A stretch of DNA of 64,000 bases from contig NC_083598.1 in the NCBI RefSeq assembly GCF_020882245.1, forward strand, positions 68,485,858 through 68,549,857. The letters are read 5' to 3'. Both the position numbers and the translations under genes were made by a program. Source of the DNA: Rhopalosiphum padi. Lineage: Eukaryota; Arthropoda; Insecta; Hemiptera; Aphididae. This document shows positions 27,901 to 42,900 of this stretch, one piece after another (the first letter of the stretch is position 1; each line of letters starts with the position of its first letter). The notes below the pieces were generated by a model, which made no database searches, was not told the origin of the DNA, and worked only from the letters and a program-made list of their open reading frames with translations.

Positions 27901-30900
27901 TTATATTTATGAAAACACCATAAAATTATATAGTATAATGCAATATAAATATAAGATATTTCTGACGTTTACGTATCTATATATATATACCATATTTTTA
28001 TGATAAACTTTTATGCAGAACATGTTTGGTGGACGGTGAGTGGTGACGATCAATTTAATTTTAATCGTATTTGTTTATATTAGTGCTATAAATTATAATT
28101 AATATTATAATATTATATTAAAACATTAAATTAAAAATAATAAAATAATATCTACGTAATAATTTGGGTGTATAAATATTATCAAATTCTAAATATTCTA
28201 AAGGCCTTTACAGATAACATGTGTAGATTTAATACTATAAACTTTCTGGTATAGACATAAACTTTTTAGTAAGCGCAGTTTTAAACAACAAAGACACGAA
28301 ATATATTCATTAAACTTAACTTATATACGCTGCTTAATGCTTTAAGTTCATGCTTAAATAATTTCTATACAAAGTAAATCATTTTTTCCTGTGTCTTTAT
28401 TCTTTATATAAGATAGTATACCGTATTGATATTTGTATTTATTTAAGAGGACGCCATACCCGCATGTGTTGTCTCTGTCTTACTAACGTACATCATAACG
28501 GATTTTCGTTCAGTAGAATACATTTTGTGATATTAGCTTTAATATTAGAGTAAATTTACCTATTATCAAATTTAAAGTTAAGAATATTATCTAGACAATG
28601 ACATATGATTTTATTGATATTATCATTTTAAAGTGAGTTATGGACATTTTAAAGTTGTAATATTTTGCATAGCTGTAACTCACTTTAAAATAATAATATC
28701 ATTAAAAGTATATGTCATTGCCTAGATAATATTATTACCTTTAAATTTGATAATAGGTAAATTTACTCTAATATTAAAGCTAACATCACAAAATGTATTC
28801 TGCTGAACGAAAATTTGTTATAATGTACGTTAGCAAGACAGAGACAACACATGCGGGTATGGTGTCCTCTTAAATGGTTTTTAATATTTTTATAAGGAAT
28901 GTACAAGATTAATTTTTCAACAAAAAAAAGTAAAAATCAGACTACTAAACTGTCAGTCATACGCGAGTCATAAAATTTTTTTTTTCTCGGTAATGTGCTA
29001 TAGATTTATTTTTTGATATATCTTTTAAATATTATACAAAAAACAACGTTATAATGTAGGTTCTTCTGAGGAAATCACTCATGTTGGATAATGTATATTA
29101 AAACGTCATTGAACATTTTTTGCACATTTATAAAAATAAACAGAGAAAAATAAAAATGTCAATTTGCGATATTCTATAATAACAGCTAATATTGCTGTAA
29201 TATATTTGATTATAACGCTGAATTTTAAAATTACTACGGTTTCAAATTATAATACACTTGTATCTCATTTAAATATAATATAATATATAGTATATACACA
29301 TAATCATATAGCGATGAAATTACCAATATGATACAAACCGATGGGTTATTTATATTTTCAGAGTATAATCGATTTTTGAAGTTAATATTATTATTATTAT
29401 TTGTTTTTTTTTCTACAGTAACACAATTAATTTTTTTGTACGTAATATTAGTGTTATAATAGAATGACGCATTTTTTTTTTCTTCGCCACCAGTTAATGA
29501 TTATTTCCTTACACATACATTATGCACACATCACGGATGTGTTTTTGGTTGTGGTGAGCGCATTTGTGTGTGTTGCTTACTATGTGGTTGTGTAAGCCAC
29601 TGCCGTCACCACCACCTACCTACCTATCAACCAGTCGACCTACCTACCTATATATCTACCATTTTTGGGGAAAAGTGTAAGGGGGCGAATGCAGCGGATG
29701 TGTCGACGGAGAATTAATTATACGAACGGCCGAGACATCGCCGCACAAAGGTCCTAAACATAATAACGCATTATAGCGTGTTGGATAAGTCTAAAGCGGA
29801 TGTTTGTGAGCGGCGTCTATATTATATATATTATATTATAATAGTGGCTTTTGTATTAATATATTATATGTACAAGACGAGTTGGTTTGGTAAACACAAT
29901 AGGATTACAAGGAGATAAAAAAACCATCATTTCAATATTTTTTATGACACTTAACATGATAATATTATATTTTAGTTGGACGTGATGGCTAAATAAATTT
30001 AATGCGAAATTACGTGTTACGATTTCAACAGAAATTTGCAAAAATTAGACGATTTTTTATACCTTAGGCTTTTTCCAAATTTTCATTCGGATATTATCGT
30101 AGATATATGTATCGTGTAATTGTTTTACGTATATTAGCTTTTTGTATCAAGTCAAATACTGGAACAAATCATTTCTCAAAAGGTCTGATAAAATATTATC
30201 AATAGTAGGTAGGTACCTAACAACAAATAATTAACAATATGTAACTGATGTGCGATTGACAAAAATGACAAAATATTACCGAGGTTTTGAACTTGTCAAT
30301 TTAAGTGAATTTACTATTTATCGAAACGTCAAAGCATATTCAATATATACTCAGTAATAAGTTCTAACTCAATATTCGATAAATGAATGTAATGAAAAAC
30401 CGCAGCGACGATCTAATGCCGACATAGCGCTTCTACGAAAATTGTTAACGACTACTCAACGAAACAAACTGACAACGTAGTCGTCGTGAACACAAAATTA
30501 GTAAAAAAATAAAAGTGGCTATAGTAGATTTAAATGATCCAACTGTTAACGTGAAACAGTTAAGTCAGTGGTTTTCCACTTTTTAACAATACTACGGCAC
30601 ACTTCATCTCCTACTAAATTTTCGCGACACGCTAATTCATATAATATATTATATATACATACGTACACCATTTACAGTCTACTATATTTGACGATTAATA
30701 TACAATGATGAAAAGATGTATTAGAATTTAGCAGAAATATTTATTATATATATATTATATTGTTGTACAATGAAATAAAAATACATCGATCAATGAGATA
30801 TATGTGCTTTACGGGTGTTGCACGAGTGTTTATATCGAGGACGAACTGTCGACAAGCTTATACTATCAGTTATTCAGCTCTTCTTCTACGGATTGAAGAT

Positions 30901-33900
30901 GTTCTCTTATTTATTTTTTATTGTTGTGACTCCTGAGAATCCTTGTTCGTAGAGATACGATGTGGAGAATGGTAGTACAATATTGTTAATGCTTTTATAG
31001 ATATTTCAGGAAATTCTGCTTGAACGTATATCACAGCAACTCAGTTGAATAAAGTTATGAATGGGAAACACAATAAAAAATAGGATTCCCGTATAATTAT
31101 AGGTTATAGGTTATAGATTGGCGAATATTTAAAGACAATAATATAGTTGATAATTTTACTTCAAAACACAAGTTTAGAATGATGTCATAACCTTTTAGTA
31201 ACAGCAAAACGTGTAATGTAAATTAAAAGTATGTTTAAATGCATATTTACTAAATAAGAATGGCAAAAACTTTAATGAAAAAAAATTTTTTGGCGTAGAA
31301 TTTGATTCTAATTGAAAATTAGCTATACAGGCACTCCGGCAAAGGTTCACATACAACTTTTGATCCAAAAACTATCGTTTGTAGCTTAAATAATCTTTTT
31401 AATTCGTTTTTCATACTTCTATAATGTACATAAATAAATGAGATAAGCCAATAGACTATAAATTATGGTATAGTGTACATATAATGATGGATTGTACCAT
31501 ACTATGTATTTGAATTTTCACTTTGGAGTTGTGTGTTTCTATATTTACCGTCGGTAGAAAAGTGCAAGTACTTTGCAGGAAATCCAGTGTAATAAATTAT
31601 AATAGTTTGTACAATATACTCGTGTAGGTATAAATCGGGTAGGACATAGGTATTTTGAACTTATGAAAATAAATAACATTTTTATCATATTTTAGGGATA
31701 ACTTAATTTTATTTCGTTTATATGAATTGTGAAACCTTCTAGAAAAAGATCCATTCACCAGAAAACGCCAACGTCAGTTTTTAGAAACAAAAGGTTTTTC
31801 GAAGGGATAACCTCTAAAGAAATGTCATCAATTTAAAATGTCAATATTATGGAAGACTATAACTTTTTTCGGAGTTGTAAAATATTAAAATTACACCGAA
31901 AAAAAATTTATACTAAAAACATGTTTTAAAAATTTATATTACTACACTTTTGAAAACACTACGCCCAAATAGAAGGTACTAATAATTACATCACGAGTTA
32001 GGAAGAACTGAATATATCAGAAATAGCATCAAACCGTTTTTTGATGAAAAAGTATAAATATCTTACATCATTTTAGCACAGTTCTACATTGTATCTTTTA
32101 TTTTCGTAGTATTCGAAAGTGTAGGGATACAAGATATTTTAGGTCAAAGATATCTGTCAAATATCTCATGTTATCTCTCCAATAATACAGGTTCATGTTC
32201 ATCTCAGTCCTAGTACCTGTAACCTGTCAATTGTCATACGACTCATATGCACTTCACTAAATTATAAACACTCCACAATCCACATATATGATTTATATAT
32301 ATTATAGAAGCGTATATATATCGATCCAAATTTCTGGAGGTGCTATAATTGGAGCTGCGTAGATATATAATAGTTATATACGCAGCGACGAGAATGATGG
32401 AAGGACGCGTGTTGAAATCCTTACGGGATAGACGATTATTTTCCCTGGGGAAAGGCGGCGGCGTATAATATTTACTATATTATATACTGTAGTGTGGTTA
32501 GAAAGTGACGAAGGATAATGGTGCAAGCCCATATACATATAATGCACCTACATACATATATGTGTGGGAATATTATACGGCTCCGATGTATATATGTGAA
32601 TACCTAATGGTTATAATATATGAAATTGACAGCTGTAACCACCGTATTCCGGGTCAAATACTTGTCAAAATATAAACGAACATTATCATATTATTTCGCG
32701 ATAAACAATATTATAAAGTACATGGGCGATGTAATATACTATAATATAATAATCGTTTCGGTGGGATAAACATAATATTATATAATTATGTACGTTAGCG
32801 AAGTGCGTTGAGTAAAGACGCGTCGTCATGTGCAATACATATACTGTAGTAGCCAGAATAAGACTTTGGCGGCGGTATATTATACGCGTGAGTTATTGTA
32901 CGTATACACGGGTTTTCAGTTCGTCGAGAGGATTATGAGTTTCCAAATATCCGAAACTCATACGGCGCGATCCTTTATAGTTCTATATATAATATACATG
33001 TATGTGTGTGCGTATTGCGTACACAATATATACACTCCCGTCGCCGCCAACCTCTTATACATATAAAGCGTACGAGTTTCTCATAAATTATAAGCTTATT
33101 CGCCGATAGGAACTCCGATGGATATATATATGTATACGTGCAGGAACGGGCTGGGACATGTGCACTGCAGCGTGTGTGGATCAGCAGCGAAGGGCAGGAC
33201 CATACGGGACCACCGCGGAAGCTGCGAGAGATGCAGGATGGAGAGAAAAAGAGGAAGAGAGAGATAAATAGAGAGGAGACAGCGAAAAAGAGTGAGAGAG
33301 ATTCATAGGGTGAAAGGGAGGAAGTGAGAGAGAAAAGAGGAGAAAGGAGAGAGAGAAGAGAGAGAGAATGAGTGAGAGACTGTACGCTATCGTCATGGCA
33401 ACCGATGGTCGTGTGGCTGGCTGTTTTGGTCCGCGGAGAGCGCGCACACACAAAATATTGCGCGCGCCCGATGCGGGAGAAATAAAAATAAGGCGAATAT
33501 ATTTTGTCTGTCCGTTATTGATTTCGCGACAACGATTTTTTATTTCCTTTATTTTTGAATACCGTAAAAGGTGATCTTTATCAAACTGTACCTAATAATA
33601 CAGTTAACCGATCTATTTCCGCCGTCTTGTTCGAGTTGCACCTGAACGCAAGTTTGTTAATAGAAAATTTGTCGTAGAAAAGTTTTTGAGAGTAGTTTAT
33701 ATCTACCTGGCTACCAACGCTTTAGGTACTATTATATATTAATAAATGTTCGTATTCGGGCGTTTGTTGTAAATTGTCCGTAGGGCATTTTCGGGCAGGA
33801 CGATGTATATATGATGCTACTTAATAATCTATTTATAGTTGTTCCGATTTGAAATGGACCGAAATGTTTCTTATTTTAAGTACGATAGCCGGAATATTAT

Positions 33901-36900
33901 ACTATAAAATGATCGATGACATGGTCGAATATATTTAAACACAGAAAAAACAAAAAAAAAAATGATAGGAAGGGAGAAAATGAAATTCGTGACATCATAA
34001 TACATCACAAGATTTCATTAAATACGAAGGTTGTTACTAACTTTTATCTATTTGATTATTTGTACACAAATAACATGATAATTTAATTAAAAGTCTGTAT
34101 TTTTAAACCATAAATATTGTATAAGTCCAATATACTATGTACGTTAAAAGTTTTTTCAAACTTCAATATTTCAATGAAAGATTCCAATAAACACAATTTT
34201 AAATCCAAATACTCGAGTAAATATAATACAACAATGTTTTTGATTTTTATTCTTAAACTTTGATAATTCTATTATATTGATTTTGTTTGATAGAAAGTTC
34301 AGATTAATAGAATGTTTTATATAAATGTGAGTATGATTTTTATAAAATATAATACAAATAAAAGATCTGGTGAACGAAGATAATATTACTGTCCAAACAG
34401 ACCAACCAAAATATAAAAGATATTCAAAAGAACGAATAATGCCTATTGCCTACTTGTGATACTGAGATTAATATAGATTAGATATTACAGCTCAGTATAG
34501 GATGAAGAGTATTATAAAAGAAAGTACTTACGTTAAACTTATTATTTTTATGACTTTTAAAATATTCTAATATCCTTATCATTATCAATAGATTTTTATT
34601 TTATTGTTTATGAAAAGTCTTTAAGAACAACGGTTATTGTTTATTACATATTATGCTTCTACAAGTTTGTGTAAAGTTTCATATGCTTACGAGCAACGGC
34701 CAGCAAATAATATAAATGTACAATTAATTATTATAATATTTAACTATTGCAATATTGTATTATACATAAGAGTCGTGCCTTAATTTGTCATTATAAAAAC
34801 AGTAATAAGGTTTATAATATTATAATAAGTTCTTATGTGTCTAATGTCTATCTACATTCTACACTATTTGTGTATCTTGCCATTTGAAACTGTATCTATT
34901 GTAAAATATATAACACAATATAAAATATTATTATAATGAATAATAATATTTCATGTAACATATTGTATCTGTGATAATTGTAATTATATTAATATATTAT
35001 AGATATACAAGATATAAGCATAGTGAAAAAAATATACACAAACTATTATGAATGCATATAAGTATATAGCATAATAATATAATAACTTGTGTATTATAGT
35101 AAGCTGATGGTAAATAAATATATATTTTCATATTTTCATAAAGGCATAGAGGTATTACTATTATTATTTTATTTACCAATAAAATTATTTATGAACTATC
35201 TACTGGTATCGAACATATACCAACTATATGTATAAAACAAATGAACCGTCACACTGAATAACGCGCAAAATTTTTCAAATCGTTTTAAAGGCACAAAATA
35301 AAGAATAATGAACCGAAAAATCACGAATGAAAGGGGAAGTAATGGGTTAGGTTGCAATTCAATCGGAGTTTCACCTTTCATATATACATACATGCATTCA
35401 ATCGTTTAGGTTTTTTTTATTGTACGATTTACACTGGGGAAATTATACGAATAGTATTTATTTTATGTTTATTTTAAATATTGATTGAATACGCGCGCAC
35501 TGGAATGTCGGTTAATTTGGTTACTTAATTAACGAAAGTTTATAATGCGTACCTACTATTAGATATGTATGTGATATCATAACTTTATATTATTGTCCAT
35601 GTCCAATAATAAGTGAACCGATTGACATTATAATCTCTTTACAAATTTATATAAAGGATATACTACTGGTCTACATATATGAGTATAGTTTGCGCACATT
35701 TATAGATAAATTGGGTAAATAGTTCACTATCGTTTGTTTGGCAATGTTAACTTCAAAAACAAAACATTGTTCTCATATAGAATAGTTAGACGTTTCCTTT
35801 TCGATTATTGAGAATCATTTAAGGCGTACATCTAACAGATTTTTAAATGGTACACATTGTGAGCTCAATCAAAAGTTAACACGTGTATCTCACGTTGAAA
35901 GGCGGCTTACCTATATAATATTATTATTGTTCACATCGGGCTGGGTACAAATGTACAATATTGGACTTTTATTATAGTTTACGGACAACAGATTTATTGC
36001 GATGCAGAAAAACGTGTTTTATTATAAATATAATATACATATTTAATACTTATTATTATATATATGTAATGATAAATACATACAAAATATATGTTCGATT
36101 TACTTTGGATTACCCTGAGAAGTTAACTACCTGTAAACAAGAATAATAGTAAATTATAGAAAAATAAAATTATTCCTTGGAATACTAAAATATATCTATC
36201 ATAAACACGTACACAAAATAAATAAAAAATGAAAAACGTGCATAAATAACATTTTAAAGTTTTAATAAATTTAAAATACGTGGTGGTAGGGTTTGGTAAG
36301 TACTTATAGAATAATATTTTAAATAAATATTATTATATTGTTTTATTATATAATAAATTAGGATTACCTATATTGCTCGAACAATTAAATTCTAAAAGTA
36401 GGTAAAATGTTTAATTTTTGTTAAAGTAATTTTTAGTATTAATACATAGATACCTAATTATATAGATATAAAAAATGTATATACATTTGAATTGGAATAA
36501 GAATTTCTTTAAACTGCAACGTTAAATGAAATAAAATGTACATTATTAAGGAATTGGAAATAATTATAATCTACAAATGTATAGTTCGAGAATCATATTC
36601 ATAACGAACTATCATTATTTGAGTGCCTAACTAATAACTAATGAGTTTCGTAAGGCTGAAGGATAACAATATTTTATCCAACTGTAAATTCTCGTTTATT
36701 TTATTTCCTCGTCATTCATCTCATTCATAAGTCCATACCCCAAAGTTTCGAAAGTACTACAGGTGATTCGCTAATAATAGACTGAAAAACTATACATACA
36801 CTATAATATGTAATATTTATTTTCTGTAAATAAAATCCACTGTCAAACCATCGTACTTTTTTAATAGTTCATACAATAAAGAAAAATTACGTGAAAAATT

Positions 36901-39900
36901 ACTATTGTTTATATTTCAATTAATATGTAAATAATATGCAATGTAGTTGTAGTATAATATATATACTGTAGAATCATATACAAACAACTGTATGGGATTC
37001 ATATTGTAGTGAAAAAATTATATATTATTTGTTAAAAAAAAAAATTGAAGGAAAATAGGTTTAAAAACGAAATTTTCCATGTAAATTTTATACTATATTA
37101 ATAATACATGTATTGTTTTAGGCTGTAACTGTACATTATTTTCAGTTTTACTGAAATTATTTTTGATCTTACAGCACTATAAAATATTTTTGTAATGTTG
37201 GTATACAATGCCAGAAAAGGCTTTTTCTAAAAGTGTATTTAAACAATTTTAAATTTAAAGTTTTTCAATAGAGAACGCTTGTTAGTTGCTTATCATATAA
37301 TATGCATTGGCCGCTTTAATTGTGATTCGACGCTATATAGGTACACATATACACACTCGACTTGGTTAAAATAATATTATATAGTTAGTAAATACTAAAT
37401 ACGTTTTTCAAATGAAAACTACGAATTCGTTACACGTTAATAATATTTATTTAGGACATCGATTTCAAACTTATGTATGAAACGGTTACCTACCGTTTTT
37501 CCCGGGAGACAAGGAAAAATGTTCTAGGGAGGAAAAACGGCTACGCGGATATACTTTCAGTCGAACAATATACACATACGCATATATATTTATAACAATA
37601 ATACTTATTATCATACTTCGGGTAATATAATATGCTTTTTTAGTATATGATGGTCTAATGGTGTATATATAATTTCAACAAAATATTTTATTAATGTGAG
37701 TGTATTATTATACCATATACAATAAGCAATAAATAGTACTAAAATTATTATTTCAAAATATTTCTAATAACAAAAAACATTATTTATTTACTAATAATTA
37801 AAAAAAAAAAATTTTAAAAACCCCAACAATATAAATATTGAACAACTATTGTTATGTCACAACTCACAATCTATAACTAAATATCACAGCACTTCATAAG
37901 TCATAGCGGAAATATCAAGTTTCCGTGCAACGTGTTAATAGAGACAATAATCTATCTTTTACATAATTACTATTCATAATCAATGATAGTTTTCGTAGGT
38001 TTCGAATGTACTTCATTATTATATAATGAATGTATTACATTTTAATTCATATTATAACAAAGAGATATTTTGTAATTTATTTATATTACTATGAGTAATT
38101 TATTTAACTATACAGTAGACTGAACTTATTTTTACCGAGAACATCGCATATAATATAGTATACAACAATTATTATAATAATAATATTATTATTAAATTAA
38201 CAATAGAAATGTAGGTATAATGTTTAAACTTTAAAATGTTTATATTTTTGAATTATAACAAAATATCAACAAAGTTCTTAAAAAAAAAAAACTCAAAAAT
38301 ACTATAATAATTATTGCTAGATAAGTAAATAATAATAAAATTATATTATTGTTATTTTTATTTTTATTTTTATTTAATTTACGGTGTAGAACTCGTAAAA
38401 TGTGTAATTGCATTATTTTATTAAATGTTCGTGTGCTTACCTAAAGTATTATTATCATACCAACTGGCGAGAGAGCGATCATTTTCAGCCCGTTACACCA
38501 CCGAACACGTAAAATAATATTATATGGCATACATGTATATATTATAATATGGACTACACAAACAGAATATGATAATTGATATTCACTCTAGAATTATTTT
38601 AGCTGTATTAGAATATGTCTGCTGCAGTAGCATCACCCACCACAGACTCTCTCGGCGTTATTTAAAAATAATTAATCTTAATCAAAGAACACTAGCTGCT
38701 GCAGCTAGTCCCGGTTGTAGATTGTAGTAATTAGTAAAGCTGTGCCCGGCGACGCCATCGGGACTTTATAATAACGTGTTTGACGGACGGACAACTTAAT
38801 GACGACAAAAACCCTTTTCGCCACCGCACCGCCACAGCCGCCACCACTGACACCACTGCGACCCGCGCGCGTGATGTCAAATATGAGCAACGCTCGCTGT
38901 TTCGTTAGCGGCTGTACAATGGACTTTCTTAATGGCCGATCCCACGGTGGCATAAAGTTATTATTATAATATTATTAATTCGACCGCGCAATACATACTT
39001 CTTGCTAGAAACGTTGAGTTGGATATAAGCCCAAAGTGGCGTTCGTGACAACCACGGTATCATGCGTATAGTATATATATACAAGGCACGCATCCCCACG
39101 CGGCTGCAGAGTGAACCCTTCGTGCACTGAGTTTAATGTAACATTGTTTATCAGATGTCACCAACCGGATTTCAATTTTTAAGATTAATTTATATACATA
39201 CTTATATTTTTTTTGTAGATCATTTTTAATAAAATAAAAAAAAACATCTTCCTGAAGCAGTGAAGCCATTATTTTGTGTTATTATACACGTGCATGCGCG
39301 AGTATACGAGTTTTTGTTCGAAAATTGCATTTATTTTTTTAAAACCAATCAGTAACGAAAATTAAAAACCCATAAAAAAAGGTCAACGCCATCAATACAC
39401 CTACCTAATATTATGATTACATAGAATCGGTCGTATTATTATAAAAAAATATTTATTAATAAGAATCTAATAAATAAAATAATGGCATGATGATGGCAGC
39501 AGAAATACTACGTGCCGTCTATATCCTTTTTGACCTTAAATATAAATTAGGCTATAGGTAATACAATAATGATGTAGGTATATTATAATACTATGAGTCA
39601 TAAATCATAGCCAGATAATGATTCAATACGATTAAGTATAAAAATATTATACAGTGCACAGTGTACCTATCTATTCACGAGATGGTAAATAAACTAATTC
39701 TCTGTTCAATAATTACCCATATAAATATGTAACTGCTCATTATAAATATATACCATAATATACAATAATAATATGTAATTATATACAAGTCTTGTGTAAA
39801 AGTTTTGAAATGAATTTAGCGCAATATAAATCGTATTATATAATATGAACAAATATTATTAAAATTATAATTATGTTACAACGTTTAATTACCTAATGAA

Positions 39901-42900
39901 TATAATATTATGTACTTAACAATAATTTATAATTTTCATCAAACTAAATCATATTTTTAAGATTTATACTTGGTCATATATTTTAGATTATTTCAATTTG
40001 CCGACATAATCACAGTATAATAAATAATATATGTAAATTAGGAAGGTATTATTTTATTTACATAAATACTTAAAAAAGTGTATACACTATACACTACTTT
40101 TATATGTAACACAATTTTAAAAAGCAATAATAGTTTAAATTATAACTCTACGCATTTATACTTGTATTACGGAACCGTCGGAACCACAAATTATTCGATT
40201 ACTTTTAATAATAGCATTCAAAATTATTTTAAAAGAAGCAATTAGATTAAGTTTAAAATAAAATTAAGAAACACTTATTTCTTTAGTAAATGGCGCCGGT
40301 GATGTCCCCTTTTACGACTTCGGAACCACCCGGTTGATGGCCCCTTATTTATTTTGTAGAGCTTCTACTTTTTTACCCTCGGAAAAATGTTGATGGATCA
40401 CTTGTACTTATTCATTCAGTATTACTGTGTATACTATTCCCAAGACCGATCTGTTTTAAGTTTTTACAAACTTTATATCGTTTACATAAACAAAGACCCG
40501 CCGTAAAGGAAATAAAAAAATAAAAATAAAAATCGACAATAAAGTATAGGTAGATTTTTGATTTTGAAAACAGTAAATCTGCATTCTGCAGTCGATAAAA
40601 ACATTACATTTACGGTGGAAAATACATATGGTATGGTAAAACGTGACAAAATAAGCTCTGTTTATTCGTTGTGTAACATTAGGAAATTAAAATTAAAAAT
40701 AAAATAATGAATATTATTTAGATACTTACATAATAATATGGTATTGTTAAATAAGGGAGGCAGCGGTTTTTGTCAAAACAATATTCACGTGTTTTTTATG
40801 TTACTGTGTTTACTGTACACGTAGAAATTAAAATTTTAATAAACATAATAACAATCTATACAATATATACTACTAATTAGTGCAATGTATTTCTGAACAT
40901 TGGTATGGTTGATATAAATGTATTTACTAAATTAATTTTCGAAGTAATATACTCGTAGTTTTTTAAAATATTCAATATTAATGATTGGTACACTACAAAG
41001 ATTCCGAATATCTACGTGGCTATGTGTGTTATAAAATGCAAAATATACATGTATAATATATATCATATGTAAATAAAATATAATTTATATATATATGTAC
41101 ACATATAACACCATTGGCTATCGGCCGATGTCGGAAGGTCATTGTGTGTAAAAACTTTTGCAATGCAAATGAACAACAATGTTACATAAAAAATAAACAT
41201 ATATTTCGACGTTGGTATAGGTATGTGATAAAAGCTCAAAAACTACCGAGTACAAGCGTACACAAAAGATAAATGAAAAGTTATGAGCAACGATGAAGAG
41301 TTTGAAACCTTTCTTATCTTTTTTTTCCTCGTTCCCTGGGACTTTTCCCGACCACCTCCATGCATTGTACATTGTAAATAGAGGCTAAATACATTTATCC
41401 CCAAATTGTGGTAATATAGGTAGCCCGACGATTGAAATGACAAAGGTTTGTGCTCGAGCTTCCCTTATATATCGGGGAATGAATATCAGCTATAAAAGAT
41501 AAACTCACCACGGGTTTTTATAAATCTCTAGTAAATTTTTCACCGTAGATATAATACGAGTATAAGTACAATATTGATAATAATATAAATAATATAATAT
41601 ATTGTGTACTGTAAAAAAATTAATACTAACACTACAGGGTTTCGTTTTTAAAACTTAACGATGTTTACCATACAATAATATACTCTGCCAACAGTTGTAA
41701 ATTGATGTAAAAATAAATACATCTATTTTTACTAGGAATATATAATATGGTACGTATAAACACAACTGACCTTTATATTATTATATGTTCAGTTGATATA
41801 TGTTAACTAAACAAAACCGATAGACGATAGTTATGTAAATATGTTAAAGGATATTTATTTCCTAATACACATTATCACGGGTAGACACTTTAATATTGAT
41901 CAAATCTAAAACAGTTCAATGCTCACTATAATTATTTGTCTTTCAAAACTAGTTACGAAAATACAAAAATAAACATTTGGATTCGATGTTCGTTTTTACG
42001 ATTTTTAGTTTTTACTTAAAGCTACGTATGAAACTATTATTACGAATTGAAAGCTTAAGATAGTAAAGTACTTACTAAGATAAGATTTCATTCATATTGT
42101 TTTTTTTTTAACTTACAGTTAATTTAATTGTTTTATCAATACAATTTTAACTTAATTATATTTTACAATACGAAATTGTATAATAATTATATATTAATTT
42201 TTGCTTTTATACTTTTTAAATGGGTTATATTATATTATATTTGTTGTTGATTTAAATGCAAACTATTTCTATTTTTTGCAAAACTGTAGTCGATATATTC
42301 ATGCAGTGAAGTTTTATTTTTAATTAAAAATGCATTCGAGTACAATATACGTATTATACATATTAGTAAAAACTTTTTTTACTTTTATGGATAAATTGAC
42401 ATTATATATTTTTAAATTTAATTGTATGTGTATTCTATGTACATAATATATTTATATTCATACATATGATTTAAAAATAAACTTAACCGCACTAATGTAA
42501 ATTCTAAATGTTATATTTTCCATTATTTTTTTTTCATAATATATTTGTATTTATATATGTATTTCAATCAACAAAAAGCTCAATAGTTATGTATGTACGA
42601 GTATGGCGTATACATATAATTATTATACAGCTATAGGCCTATAAGTACATTATTCAAATAAATAATATTATTAAATATACCTATTATAATATACAATCTA
42701 TATTCTATATATTAGGTTAATAATAGCAGCAATAATATATGATCATATTTTGTTAATTAACCATAATAAATGTAAAACATTCCGCAAGAATTTTTGATTT
42801 ACAATAATAATAATAATAATAATAATAATGTATAAATTGAAAGTTTCGTTTCGTCATCAAATTGATAAATATAGACACATCATAATTATAAGTCAATTAC

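Noticed and set aside
32975..33453. 158- and 90-codon minus-strand frames rich in Ser, Leu and Phe
   Set aside because: They are the complement of the polypurine tract, which contains no stop codons in any frame for compositional reasons.
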